From: Tachypleus tridentatus
Lineage: Eukaryota; Arthropoda; Merostomata; Xiphosura; Limulidae
DNA: 64,000 bases
Assembly: GCF_004210375.1 (NCBI RefSeq)
Contig: NC_134825.1
Span: 74,205,558 to 74,269,557 of the forward strand
Reading direction: 5' to 3'
In this document: positions 1 through 12,344 of the stretch, in pieces
Layout: each line of letters starts with the position of its first letter
Numbering within the stretch: the first letter of the stretch is position 1
Notes under the pieces: model-generated
The model's input: the letters and a program-made list of their open reading frames with translations, nothing else
What the model was told of the DNA's origin: nothing
Databases searched by the model: none
Program-made: the position numbers and the translations under genes

Positions 1-104
1 ATAAAAATAGCTTAGCTTCCAGGACCGTTTTTATTTCTTAATTCGCTTCTTTCTAGGGCGCTAACAACATGTAAAAAATTGACCTTAAGATTCCACACCT
101 TCAA

Positions 105-365
105 GGTCCGGCATGGTGAGGTGGGTTAAGGCGTTCGACTCGTAATGGGAGGGACGCGGGTTCGATTCCCCGTCGCATCAAACATGCTCGCCCTTTCAGC
201 CGTGGGAACGTTAAAATGTGATGGTAAAAGAGTAGCTCAAGAGTTGGCGGTGGGTGGTGATGACTAGCTGCTTTCCCTCTAGTCTTACACAACTAAATTA
301 GGGACAGCTAGTGCAGCTAGCCCTTGTGTAGTTTTGCGCAAAATTAAAAAAAAACAACAACAACA
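105..365 (+). repeat. tRNA-Thr-like SINE, copy 1
   Basis: The head contains A-box and B-box like tRNA blocks (GTGGGTTAAGGCGTTCGACT and GGTTCGATTCC) with CTCGTAA as the anticodon loop, followed by the body shared by all copies (GAGTTGGCGGTGGGTGGTGA) and a TTTGCGC...A-rich tail. About 25 bases of the body are missing between AATGTGATGG and TAAAAGAGTAG. Confidence 0.88.
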
Positions 366-604
366 CGCCTTTAAGAAAATGTTCTTTTAATTACTAGTAT
401 GGATTTAGTATCGTTTAAATAATGAATGCTACAAGTTATGTGTTAATTCAGTTATTCAATTTAGGAAGTAAAAATTAAAAGTTTTTAAATCTACATTTTT
501 AGACAATGATTCTCATCTAACAGACGACCACCTGGTTGACGACTGGAAACAGGCTGAATCACGATTACGTTTTCAGAAAGGAAAATATGAAACCGGTTTG
601 ATTT

Positions 605-718
605 TTTTCTTATAGCAAAGCCACTATTTCGTGCTATCTGCTGTAGCCACCGAGAGGAATCGAACCCCTGATTCGAATGTTGTATATCCATAGACTTACC
701 ACTGTCTCAGCAGGTGGC
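605..718 (-). repeat. Second tRNA-derived SINE, copy 1, with tRNA-like fold
   Basis: 646-718 on the minus strand is 73 bases, starts GCCACC and ends GGTGGC, so the acceptor ends pair. It has a pairable D-arm (AGAC...GTCT) and a B-box GGTTCGATTCC. The anticodon arm pairs poorly, and TTCTTATAGCAAAGCCAC beside it occurs at another copy (2699-2713). It is therefore read as a SINE head rather than a working tRNA gene. Confidence 0.7.
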
Positions 719-2234
719 GTGAAATCATTATGAATAATTAAACACTTATTTTTATAATAACGATTTGAACAGATCGTAGCTAAAACGCTGCTGTTTAGTC
801 ACCTAAGACATGTCTGATTGCGCCACGGTTCTGGTTTTGAATCCGTAATATGATTACACTGTTAGAGCAAGTAAGAAATACCAAATAGTTGTTCTACCTT
901 GGCATCATTAAGACAGCCACTGTTCATGTTGAATTTTCCATATCTAGTCAAGTGTGTAATCGTTGTAAACAAAAACACCTTGGAAAGGGATAACTGAATT
1001 AATAACGAAGAACTGATAGCAAAGTATATAATCCACATAGTTGTTAACTAAAATCAAAATAAAATAACACTAATACAACTAAAAATAAGTCGCTTATTTT
1101 CATATGATTCTGAGTGTATGTTTGTGTAATAACTATTACTCAGCGTCTTCTCCCGAATTCGTCATATTATCTTGTCAGTAGCATAAGCTGTACAAATGAA
1201 TATTATTCATATGCTATTCATAATGAAAACATTTGAACATAAACTATATTCACTGTAACTTATACTTTCATTGAATTGTAAAATATGATATTCTATACTC
1301 ACATACACGTACGTTTCTTTTAATAATACATATCTGAATTTTTATTATATTTCTATATTTCAAAAGTTAGAACAAAATTTAAGGGTCAAATCTAGTACCT
1401 AAATGTTTTATTTACAAATTTAATATCTCAAATCTCGAGCGACCACATGCGTTGAATAAAACATTTAGATAAAAGGATTATACTAACTTGTGACCACAAC
1501 TTTTGACTGTATCTATAATAATAACATTTTAGTGCCTTTTCTCTAACACATATCTCCAGTATTTCATACAAAATACTGTTCGGTCCATCTTTGTTTCAAC
1601 CCACCATTCTGTGTTGTCAAACCGGTTTTGGTGACTACAAGTCTTTCGTCGGTAACACTGGATCAAATAGCCTTGGAACACTTCCGAAAACTAATTTTCA
1701 CAACAAATTAACAGAGAAAAAAATTTTAGGGACTGAAATACTGATAAAATTAGTATTGAAGGAAATTAAAATCTGTATTGCTGCCTTTCTTTTAAAATCC
1801 TGTAATACGATAGAGTATCTGGAAGTCCCAAAAAAAGAAACATGACTCATATGAATTGAATTCACGGTTTCAAACTGGGTTGATGTTTTTTAGGCCTGGT
1901 CGAGGTGATGATTTTTGTAGTGGCACGCTATTTTCTCAAAATAACTGATATAGGGTAATAGGTCGAATCACAATAAATATCTCGTGCTTTTTAATAAAAA
2001 ATTCTTCATAGACACTTAGTGTAAAAATTATTAAATATTTACTCTCATTCGAACATTTTGTTGACTGACTTTAGTCGATTACGTGGATTCAGTGTATATA
2101 TAAATACACAAAAATTAATACTCTTACTGAGTTTAATCTTTAATTTCGGTTAGACATTTATTATGATGCATAATAATTGTTATATTTTTATCATTTTAAA
2201 TTTTCAGTTTGGACAAACCTTTCATTATTTGTGA

Positions 2235-2510
2235 GGCCCGGCATGGCCAGGTGGGTTAAAGCGTTCGACTCGTAATCTGAGGGTTGTGGGTTCGAATCAC
2301 TGTCGCACCAAACATGCTCGCCCTTTCAGCCGTGGAAACGTTAAAATGTGACGGTCAATTCAACTATTCGTTGGTAAAAGAGTAGTCCAAGAGTTGGCGG
2401 TGGGTGGTGATGACAAGTTGACTTCCCTCTAGTCTTATACTGTTAAATACGGAACGGCTAGCGCAGAAAGCCCTCGTGTAGCTTTGCGCGAAACTCGAAA
2501 CAAACCAAAC
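2235..2510 (+). repeat. tRNA-Thr-like SINE, copy 2 (near full length)
   Basis: The best preserved forward copy. It starts GGCCCGGCATGGCCAGGTGG, contains the CTCGTAA loop and the B-box GGTTCGAATCA, then the full body including the CGGTCAATTCAACTATTCG block, and ends in CGAAACAAACCAAACC. Confidence 0.92.
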
Positions 2511-2695
2511 CATTATTCGTGTTTGATTATATATAGATATAAATAATAACCAGACTAAAATTAAGTGATATGTGAATTTTTAGAACATAATTGTTTTTTT
2601 TTTTTAATTATCGTACATTTATCGTTTTGGTTTTAATACGGTTAGACCCTATAGTGATATTTCCTGAGCTTTGCACTTATTATCTGTGTGTGTGT

Positions 2696-2805
2696 TTTCT
2701 TATCGCAAAGCCACAGCAGGCTCTTTGCTGAGTCCACCGAGGAGAATCGAACCCAGTATTTGGGTGTTACAAATCTGTAGGCTTACCGCTGTACCAACGG
2801 GGTAC
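2696..2805 (-). repeat. Second tRNA-derived SINE, copy 2
   Basis: Shares TTTTCTTATCGCAAAGCCAC, GTCCACCGAGGAGAATCGAAC and GTAGGCTTACCGCTGTACCA with the copy at 605-718. It lies inside an open frame of 129 codons that is therefore not a gene. Confidence 0.75.
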
Positions 2806-3196
2806 ATTTGTTCTCTCTCCTGTAGTATTTTTCAGTTGCAAGCAAACACCACTTGCAAGTTTTTATACCTTGATTCTGAAATTTTATCAAAGGTCGTTTT
2901 AACACCCAAATTACCTACCAGTTTGCGAGGTCCACGTGCGGCATTATATTCAATAATGTTTTTTTACTGTTACAGTACTCAGTGTAAAAACCCGACTAGA
3001 GGTTGGGTGAAATCACTCATTTTCAATATGAATTACATAACAAAGTCCAGCATTAATTAATATAATTAATTGCAATATTGACGGTATTTATGTTTACATT
3101 TATGCGTTATTAGGGGTACTATAACCCACAAAATCATAGATCCCGATAAGTAATGTGTTTAATACTAGGACTAATGTAGTTTTCGGTTACACAATG

Positions 3197-3476
3197 TTTG
3201 TTTGTTTGTTTTCGAATTTCGCACAAAGCTACTCGAGGGCTATCTGTGCTTGCCGTCCCTAATTTAGCAGTGTAAGACTAGAGGGAAGGCAGCTAGTCAT
3301 CACCACCCACCGCCAACTCTTGGGCTACTCTTTTACCAACGAAAAGTGGGATTGACTGTAACATTATAACGCTCCCACGGCTGGGAGGGCGAGCATGTTT
3401 TGGCGCGACTCGGGCGCGAACCCGCGACCCTCAGATTACGAAGTGCACGCCTTAACGCGCTAGGCCATGCCAGGCC
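3197..3476 (-). repeat. tRNA-Thr-like SINE, copy 3 (near full length, reverse)
   Basis: Reverse orientation: the tail appears as a TTTG run at 3197-3212 followed by CGAATTTCGCACAAAGCTAC, and the tRNA head ends at 3476. All body blocks are present. Confidence 0.92.
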
Positions 3477-3740
3477 ATTTGGTTACACAAACACACGTGA
3501 CTATCCCAGATAGGTCATAAAGTACATTAAACATTATTAAAACGCAGTTACGTATTTTTTGATATTATGTTAAATAGAGCTTATCAAATTTTAGTTGTTG
3601 TATAATAAAACATAAGTGCTACAAGTAAATCTCAACTAAAATCTATTATTTTAACTCGACAAGAACTTCAACTTCGAGAAGTACAAGAAGCAAAACTGAA
3701 AATAATGCAGGTTATTAAATGGTTAAAAACTGAGAAGCTA

Positions 3741-3840
3741 TTTTTTTTTTTTAAGTTAAGCACAAAACTACACAAAGGGCTATCGGATATCGATATCAGA
3801 ATTCAAGCGTTGTAAATCTGCAGACACATCACTGGGAAAA
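3741..3840 (-). repeat. Degenerate second-type SINE
   Basis: A T-run, then AAGCACAAAACTACACAAAG, GGGCTATC and GTTGTAAATCTGCAGAC..CACTGGG in the same order as the other copies; strongly diverged. Confidence 0.6.
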
Positions 3841-4160
3841 ACAAGGAATAAATCAAACAAATTTTTGCTCATCTATTAGGCCGTAAACCTTCTTTTATTT
3901 TCCCAACCAAAACACAGCTCAAATTTTACTATTGTCTACGCTGTATATATATATTCAATAACAAGTTAATCGTTTAATTAATTCTAAACTACTTTCTTGT
4001 AGATGTGCACTAATTCCAAGCGTGTATAACTGCAGTTTTCATAATTATATGTATATGTTATGGCTAGCGTTAACACTTTTTAAATAGTTTTAGGCTAGAG
4101 GATGGGAGAGCTTACATGGATCAACTGGTATATTGTTGTCCCTAAACATCAAGTGTAACT

Positions 4161-4325
4161 TGGTTTTGAATTTCTCGCAAAACTACACGAGAGCTACCTG
4201 CGCTAGCCGTCACCACCCATCGTCAAATCTTTCACTAACGAATAGTGAGATTTATCGTCACATTATAAAGAAAGGCTAGCATGTTTAGGATGACAAGTGC
4301 TTTAACCACTTGGCCATAGCGGACC
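4161..4325 (-). repeat. tRNA-Thr-like SINE, copy 4 (deleted)
   Basis: A reverse copy with the tail block and the CCACTTGGCCATAGCGG head. Part of the tRNA region and of the body (CTAGAGGGAAGGCAGC) is missing. Confidence 0.8.
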
Positions 4326-5000
4326 TAAGAATAAGTTGGTAATATTTACAATACATTTATTAAATCTAATTCATGCAATAGCAGTTGACATTTATATCAT
4401 GAATTTTATTAACGTCATTTGTACCGCTGTCATGTGTGTTGTATCCCATCTAACCACATGAACTCTGGTACTGGACGAAATGATTACTGTTAAATAATCG
4501 GGAGAAAAGGGTAGTCAGCACTGGTTATTGAAAATTTTGTGATAAATGTATTATTACACATCATTTCTTGCTTTTACTCTCACGTTTCTCAGAATTACAT
4601 AATTATCACAACACTTTAGTTTTCGATTTCATCTTTTTTACTCTCCTATTCAAAAATACAACTATATTTCTTAAAAATCAGAAAACTCTAAAGTCTGATC
4701 AGTATGAATTAAAACGAGAACAGAAAAAAACACCTCGAACATCTCTAGATGCTTCTTAGTAAAAACGTGGAAATGTTATTACTTCCAGTTGAAAACCAGC
4801 TGAGTATGTCATGTGAGGTGATGTAGTCGAACTAGAAATATGTTTGTACATTAATTGAACGTTTTAATAAAATGCTGTCATTTTGTTCACTATGTTTATA
4901 TTTGTGATGTTACATCTATGTACACAAGATTCGATTAAACTACTTGTATAAATCAGAACGAAAATTTCATTAACCCAGTATTGAATACTATTTATATAAG

Positions 5001-5240
5001 ACCCAGCAGGCCAGGTGGGTTAAGGAGTTCGACTCCCGGTCGCACCTAACATATTCGCCTTTTCAGCCGTGGGGGCGTTATAATGTGATGGTCAATCCCA
5101 CTATTCTTTGGTAAAGGAGTAGCCCAAGAGTTGGCGGTGGGTGGTGATGTCTAGCAGCATTCCCTCTAGTCTTACACTACTAAATTAGGGACGGCTAGGA
5201 CTGATAGCCCTCGAGGAGCTTTGTGCGTAATTCAATAACA
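5001..5240 (+). repeat. tRNA-Thr-like SINE, copy 5
   Basis: A forward copy with a deletion in the anticodon-arm and B-box region (GTTCGACTCCCGGTCGC joins head to body), then a well kept body and TTTGTGCGTAATTC tail. Confidence 0.88.
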
Positions 5241-5651
5241 AACTATTTATATAACACGCTCTTTCTATATTACTCCTTACGATTATAATGTATTGTTACA
5301 TCAGTTGTTTTATGGTGCCATTACTTTTAACGATATTTTCGGCCATGATTCCAAGACAGTAAGTGAGCTTCTTCGAAACATTATAATATTTTGTTAAGAT
5401 ATATAAAATATTTCTATTGATGTTTATGCCATTTCTGAAAATAGTGATGTACGTTATACATTTTCATTTGTAACGGATTTACTGTTACACATTTAGTTCA
5501 ATACCTACATTTGTTTCAGTTTTACGCATGTGACGTATATTGTTAGATGTGTATAGCGCAAATCCTGCTGTTCTTTAAATTTGTAGAACATTTTCGAGAA
5601 CTAAAATCAACAATATGTGGTTAACGAAAACATTAGTGAATCTTCGAACAA

Positions 5652-6237
5652 TGTTAGGCATTCGAGAATCTAGCCTCAAAGTACATAAACCGACGCGCCG
5701 AGAGACAGAATATTTTTTGGTTTCTACAGACAGTATGTTATAAACTCCTGAAGCTATAATTGTGATAAACGCTTACTAATAGGCAAACTACAGTTATTTG
5801 ACGAGGAACGTTTATAAATTTTAAATACTACAAACTTCAGAGAATTAACATCGGACATTAGTATTTCTAGCGGGATACTGTCGTTGGTGTAAAGCCGTCA
5901 AGTGAATGATATCTGTGTACAGATTTTCTCCCCGTGAACGTCGATAAAAGATTCAGTTCCAGACCAGATAGAAGACTCAGTATTGTTTGTAAGTTTGTAA
6001 AACTCTTGTATTTGTGCGTGTGTGTGTGTGTGTATATATACCACTATTTGTAATAACTATTGTTAATAATCGTTACTATAAACTGTAATGTTGTTTGTAT
6101 ATTAAAATATAGTTAAGAGAAAAAATTTGTGTACATCATTCCTGTTAGCAAATACCATAAACTTGATACATGTCGACATTTAATTAGCTTCTTAAATTTA
6201 CGGCTATTTGAAATAGTACTACTTTGTGTAGGTAACA
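5652..6237 (+). mobile_element. Probable solo LTR of a Gypsy-like retrotransposon
   Basis: The 586-bp segment starts TGTTAGGC and ends GGTAACA, giving 5-bp inverted ends TGTTA/TAACA. Eight bases later comes TGGTGACTCGTCCGAGA (6246-6262), which looks like a tRNA primer-binding site. A GATAAAAG TATA-like box sits at about 5943 and a TG/TA microsatellite at 6015-6042. The leader is cut off by a SINE at 6311 and no coding part follows. Family assignment is inference. Confidence 0.55.
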
Positions 6238-6245
6238 TAATAAAT

Positions 6246-6262
6246 TGGTGACTCGTCCGAGA
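6246..6262 (+). other. Candidate retrotransposon primer-binding site
   Basis: TGGTGACTCGTCCGAGA would pair with a tRNA 3' end terminating ...TCACCA. Its position just after the TAACA end of the preceding LTR-like segment fits reverse-transcription priming. Confidence 0.5.
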
Positions 6263-6310
6263 TAAATTATAATAAATAACAAAAGTCACGCGACAACTGA
6301 CATTGAGGGA

Positions 6311-6497
6311 AGCTAGAGGGAAGGCAGCTAGCTAGTCATCATCACTAACCGTCAACTCTTGGGCTACTCTTTTACCAACGAATATCTGGATTGACCGTCC
6401 CATTATAAGGCCTCCACGGCTGAAAGGGAGAGCATGTTTGTTGTGCGCCCATCAGATTGCGAATCGAGTGTCATAACCACTTGGCCATGCCGGGCCA
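6311..6497 (-). repeat. tRNA-Thr-like SINE, copy 6 (3'-truncated)
   Basis: A reverse copy that begins inside the body at GCTAGAGGGAAGGCAGCTAG and lacks the tail; the tRNA-derived head ends CATGCCGGGCC at 6497. It lies about 50 bp after the LTR and primer-binding site at 5652-6262 and appears to interrupt that element. Confidence 0.88.
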
Positions 6498-6499
6498 AC

Positions 6500-9400
6500 A
6501 CCTGACATCTAAAAACACTGTGCACTCCGTTTCTCACTCAACTGTAACATTTATCAAACTGCTTTATTTCACTTAATAGCATTAGAGAATCTGTTATTGT
6601 ATTTGATCAAAACTTTAATAAATATGCAAAAACGTGTGTATGTGTCTGTGTTTATTTCCATGGGAGCACACAACGACAATTATATATGCTTGACTAGAAT
6701 TAAAAACAAAGATAAACCGACTGTTTTTAAGCATGCACTCTTCTTCTGACTGAATGAACAACATCTCTTTTATTATTATTTTTTAATCAAAACCACTTGT
6801 AATCAAATGTAACACCTAGAATCTCCTTTACACTGTTTCGAAGTTTAGGGTAAGGAATCAATTTTGCCTTTTATGTTATTACTCTGCAAGAAAAACAGTG
6901 AAGTTATCAAAACTTTAATTGTATCTCTCTTAAAATTATTTACTACAGATTAATACCATATTTAAAGAGAAAAAGCACAGAAACAACTCAGTTTATAACA
7001 ATACACAAGAAACTTGATAAAACATAATATGGATTAAAAACAAAACAGATTCTTACATTTCCACATGAACTTCTATAGGATAAAAAATAAGCCCCTAATT
7101 TTCAGTAATGTAAATAAGAGATCACATATGTTAGATTTTTACATCACACCTTTTAGTTATAATTGGTGTGAATAAATAAAAATAATTTCACACTTTTTTT
7201 TAACTCCATTTTAACAAATAAATATTAACATCTTAAATAAGCCTGGAAAGTAGTAAATTAAACACAAACATCCCTAGACTCGACTATTTTTTATCTCTCA
7301 AGAAATGGTACAAATTCATTATTTTTTAACATATCCTTTAAAAAACCACAACAAAAAATAATTCTGAAGCTTAAAAGAAACATTACAAAAATATAATATA
7401 GACTCAGTAAAATCATACAAAAATGTCTCAGTGACTAGATGGTACAGGAAAGTAGATATAAATGTCAAAATAATACTAACATCTTGTGTACCCAGTGAAC
7501 TAAAATATTATAAAACATCCAACACTTGCAAAAAATGCAAAATAAATACATATAATTTGTTTATACTTAAGCATAAAGCTACACAATGGTAACCCCCCCA
7601 CCTAAAATTTAGCATTATACACCTTCAGATCTATAATTGTGCCACTGGGGTTAAAAATAAATATAATACTTACTTCACACATGCCAGATATTATAAAGAA
7701 ATCCTTAAAACCATATCAATGGTTTTAGGAATAAAGTGTTGACACAACAACTTGTATACTAATTCTAAATAAATATAATCACTATTCCAATAACCAAGTT
7801 TATCACAATTGACATGTGATTATCTTTTTCAACACTAGATGGGTTTGTTAAGGAAAAAAAGGCAGAAAACTTTAAAGTAATATAAATAGTATATTTTTAT
7901 TTTTTTTTAAATTAGCTATCCTGCTTATGCTTATGTGTCAAAGATGTATTTAAATCCTTGGTCCACACTCAAATTTTCATTAAAATGCTGTATGATACAT
8001 TTTAGTTCAAAGTACAAGTTTTTTTTACTGTGTGTAAAAGAGTTATAGATGAATTATGTGATAGTTTACATTTCAAGAAATTTGTATTTGCTAGGCCTTG
8101 TTTTTGTACAATTATAGATTAAACTTCTCTTGCAATATTGCTCGAGTTAATTCATAAGCAAAGAAACTTGAAAACTTAAGTCGATCTTTAAACACACAAG
8201 TCTATGATTTTAGAACTATATCATGAGCTCTTAATGGTTTATTCAATAACTATACTGAATTATTCACTCTGTTGATTAAAGTTCAAGTTTATATACATCA
8301 TAAGAATAGTGTACCTACTACACCTGATAAGTGCACAACTTCTGATAATTACAGTCATAAAATACATATAAGGTGTTGAAAGAAGATTACAATTAATTAC
8401 CACATCACATAATATATTATCCAAAGGTACATTAAACATTTTACACAATAAGCCTTATATTAAACAAAACTTTTACATGTCATATATGTTTAATGTAATG
8501 AGAAATCCATAATGCTACATTAATGTTTAGGGCAAGTTTTATTTCAAGGTCAGTATATGAACAAAACTTGAAAGATGTACTGAAACAAACAAATATATGA
8601 ATTACAGGAAATACACACTTCATTACAGTACCTTCCCTTAAAACCATATCGTAGGAGTATATTATACTTTCATCCAAACTGTAGAGTACATTAGATTTTA
8701 AACAATAGGCTATATAGCACGTTACTCCTTAAACCTATATTGTGAACTTCGTTAAGGTAGAGATTCTGAATGTAAGGTACACTGCAGCTTAATTCTACAT
8801 TGTACAGTTTAAAGCTTAAATATGGCTTTTATGTTAATTCTCTATTGTAAAATGTGTAACAGGTTAACCCTATACTATAATTAAAACTAGACTTAGATTT
8901 AAGAGTACATTGTGGTTCATATTTCTATAATGTAAGTACCTATAGCTTAACCAAAAAGTGAAAATAAACAATAGTTTAATCCTACACATTGTAATACACT
9001 ACAGTGTAACCCTAGACTGTAAATGTACAAAACATGTAAAATGTTTACTACCGTAAAATTTACAATTTCATGTATTTTTAGTGATGTAATGAATACAAAA
9101 ATTATAATTACCACAAAGAAATTTATTGTAATATATTGTTACTAGATGCAAGATCATTTTTTTATTTATTTTAAAATCATGATAATCTCTTTCTGTCAGA
9201 GCTAAACCAGCTTATGACTTAGGTTGTTATTTATCATACTTATTTATATTTGTATACTTTATTAGATAATATATAAAGGGCAAGTAGTAGTCCTGGTTGT
9301 TATACTTCATTCACACACACACTCAAAAACTTGTAGCTTCTTTTATCTATCTATGATTACCCTATATTTAATTCTAATTCATACTATAGCCTTTTATATC

Positions 9401-12221
9401 ATATGGTTATAATAACCTTATATTTTATTTTCTATAGTCACAAAAGTGTGTTAAGCAAGGATGCAGAATTTCTCCAATATGTCTCAGAATTTTCTGGGCA
9501 CAAAGATATTATGCAGTTTGGTTGAGAAAAATCTCATGAGTATTAATAACATCTATTTTAACACTTTCCATCTCAGATGAGATCACCTATATAAGATTAA
9601 GGTATTTCCCTATAAAGGAAAATTACACCCTATCCAATTGTATATGTAAATATGTAAAACAAACTTTAATCCAACTTAAAAGTGAAAAGTTTTACACAAT
9701 CTCCATGAGATAACACCTTCAGCTACATTAAAATGAACAATTTAGTAGAATATAACCAATTTCTTGATTTTAACTTAGCATTCACATAATTGTAATTTCT
9801 AATACAATTCAGTGAAGATTCTTATAACCGTTGAAGAACTCAGGTAAAGTAGGTAAGCCCACTTCTTGTTACTTCAAACAAAAGTATTACTAAAGGGAAT
9901 TTCTTTTATGTAAATAGAATATAAACAAAACAGTGATTGCACTCAGTGTATTAATCATCACTCTTTCTTTGATAATTCATTCCACCATGTATTAAAAAAA
10001 GGAACTGATAATGTGAATAGACTAAGTGAAGAAGATGTGTATAATATAAATCTTTGTTTTAAACAGAAGTTCACAGATGTAGCTTTTGAGTGAATTGAAC
10101 ATTTTTATTCTTTAACTTACTTACAAAGTTTCTATCATTTGAGCAGTTAAAATGTTGTAATTAAATCAAGAATAAACACTCTGCTAAAAAAGCTATATCT
10201 CTGGACTTTTATTAAAAGTGTAGAGTCGATTTCCTCTCCTAAAAGTAAATCTTTATCCAATGGGTTATTTGTGCTGTGCCCAACACAAGTTTTAAACCTC
10301 AGTTTTAAGAGTGTGAGCATTTAGGCTTAACCAGGAAGGGTATAATATAAATGAGATCATTCCTTGTTGTTTTTTTCAGAAGAAACAGAACAGATGATTG
10401 TAAGCCTACAGTAACAAAAAACGTTTAAAGATTGAGTATTTTGGAGTATACATTATTTCCGTATTTCTACTTCATCTGACGGGGAGTTCATATAATATTT
10501 TCATGAAGATGCAAGGCTATAAAATCACGTCTGGCACATTAATAAACAAACCACGCTCTTATGTTCTACACTTCCCATAATATTGTTTTCTTTTTCCAGA
10601 ATACCATGAAAAGCTTCTTACTTTATTTCCTACAGTGTTGAAGCCAGCATTGTTTGAAGATGAGTGACTATCAGTAATCTTTATAAGGAAGTACCTTGAA
10701 GACAAAACTTGTACAATGTACAATTATCACTTGCACAACAACAATTCAGAATAATACAGTTAGTGTTTTGGTTCCAATGTTGTTCCTTTAAATACTGCAG
10801 TGAAATTAGTTACTATAAAACAAGTGGTTATTACAACAACAAACTGTATGGAGTTTGTAAAGAGAACAATCCAAACAAAATGCTGGTATTTCTAAGTTTG
10901 ACCATAAAAAATAGAGATTCATTCACTGACAAACACATCTTTTACCTTCATACAGTGGTGAATTTTTGTTTTGTTTGGAAGCAGAGGAGCCTAAAGGGTC
11001 TCAGCTCCTACCTCTCGCCATAACCTTTGTTTTTCTATTAAAAGCTGAACTTACAAGCACTTTCACACATACAAGAATTGTGTAATTCACTTGAGCTGAA
11101 GATAAAATGCATGTAAGTGAAGAATGGAAGTATTGTTGTTCATATTATATTACACTTAACAATTACCACCTAGTTTCAATAAAGCAATGCTTACTTTTAA
11201 AACACGCATGGTAGCAACTTAATGTGAAATATGCAAAGGTTTTTGAGACACTTAAAAACTAATCAAATTGCTTCACTTTGAAGATGGAAAGAAATTATGT
11301 CACATGTTTTTATCTATTATTATGTCTAAAAATCTCAAATAATGTTATTCTACATAAAAACACAATAGTTCAACCATATCTAGGAATATACTAGATTGCA
11401 ATTTTTAATTACACACAGATCAAACAATGTGAGATGGACACTGATCAGCACTAAGCAACAAATCAGACTAAGCTGTTTTATAATGTCACCCAATGTGTTT
11501 TAAAAGAAATAACTACATTACACTTCTATTTTTTTTTCACTTTGTACTAATTTAAAATAACACACAGTGCTATGCCTACTGAGTTGTTTGAGTAAACATT
11601 TCATTTTTTTGTTATCAGGAGTTTCCTACAAGGACTTAATCCAGTAGTTGTAAAGCATTTCTGATTATCCAAAGAAAACAACTAGTAAATAGAAAAGCTG
11701 AAAATATTTTCTGTAGAGTAAAGGCCAAAATTAAATACACATCAAGATAAAATATTCTAAATATATACAACTATTACGAATCAACATCTTCTACACTAAA
11801 AGACCTGTTTAAATCTATTATTTTTAGGATTCTAACAAAAACTTTATTTTACAAAGGAGATTATTACTTAATATTTTTCATACTCATTAAGAATGTCCTT
11901 GAACTACTTTTGTTTCATTTAACACGAGAAAACTTTATATTTTATTCTTTCTCAGAAAGATTTTATTTCTACACTATTTTAAAGTTAAAATGCTTTCTTT
12001 AGTCATAAAAACCAGTGAACCTTTTAAGAGTAAATTTTCTGTTAAATTATTATTAGAATGACTGGTTTCAAAATCAGTGAATGCCATTCACCTTGAAGTG
12101 GATGCGAGGACACATTTTCAGAAGCTCAGTAATTAACACTGTAAGAACTAGAATAAAAATGTGTTTAAACCTTCTTATTGGGAAATATATGTAACATAGA
12201 ATGTTGAAGAATCCGTTTTAA
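6500..12221. other. AT-rich non-coding stretch left of LPCAT3
   Basis: No conserved coding frame was seen on either strand. The part next to 12,222 must contain the LPCAT3 3' UTR and polyadenylation site, but its end cannot be fixed from sequence alone. Apart from the degenerate SINE at 7557-7652 and a possible one near 10,240-10,340, nothing else is recognised. Confidence 0.5.
7557..7652 (-). repeat. Degenerate second-type SINE
   Basis: TTGTTTATACTTAAGCATAA, AAGCTACACAATGG, then CCTTCAGATCTATAATTGTG and CCACTGGGG follow the family order. Mostly decayed. Confidence 0.55.
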
Positions 12222-12344
12222 TTAATCATTCTTCAGTTGTTCTGGTTTAACTGTTGGTACCAACCTCATTTTTTTCACAATCATGTAAACGACATGCCAT
12301 ATTAGATATATAATGTGGCAGACAAAGTAAAGTGAAGAATACAC
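12222..12344 (-). CDS. LPCAT3: LPCAT3 exon 13 (C-terminus and stop)
   Basis: The last coding exon starts after TTTTCAG with VYSSLYFVCHIIYLIW and ends ...KPEQLKND, TAA at 12222-12224. Vertebrate LPCAT3 ends with a KKxx-type ER retrieval signal. Here Lys sits only at position -3 with Leu at -4, so the classical dilysine motif is not intact. The 3' UTR extends leftward into AT-rich sequence, and several AATAAA signals are possible on the minus strand, for example at 11941-11946. Confidence 0.9.
   Translation of the reverse strand: MYSSLYFVCHIIYLIWHVVYMIVKKMRLVPTVKPEQLKND

Noticed and set aside
1591-1845. 84-codon open frame as a small gene
   Set aside because: No motif, no splice context, composition typical of AT-rich non-coding DNA.
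2671-3060. 129-codon plus-strand open frame
   Set aside because: It overlaps a tRNA-derived SINE in reverse orientation and has no protein family features.
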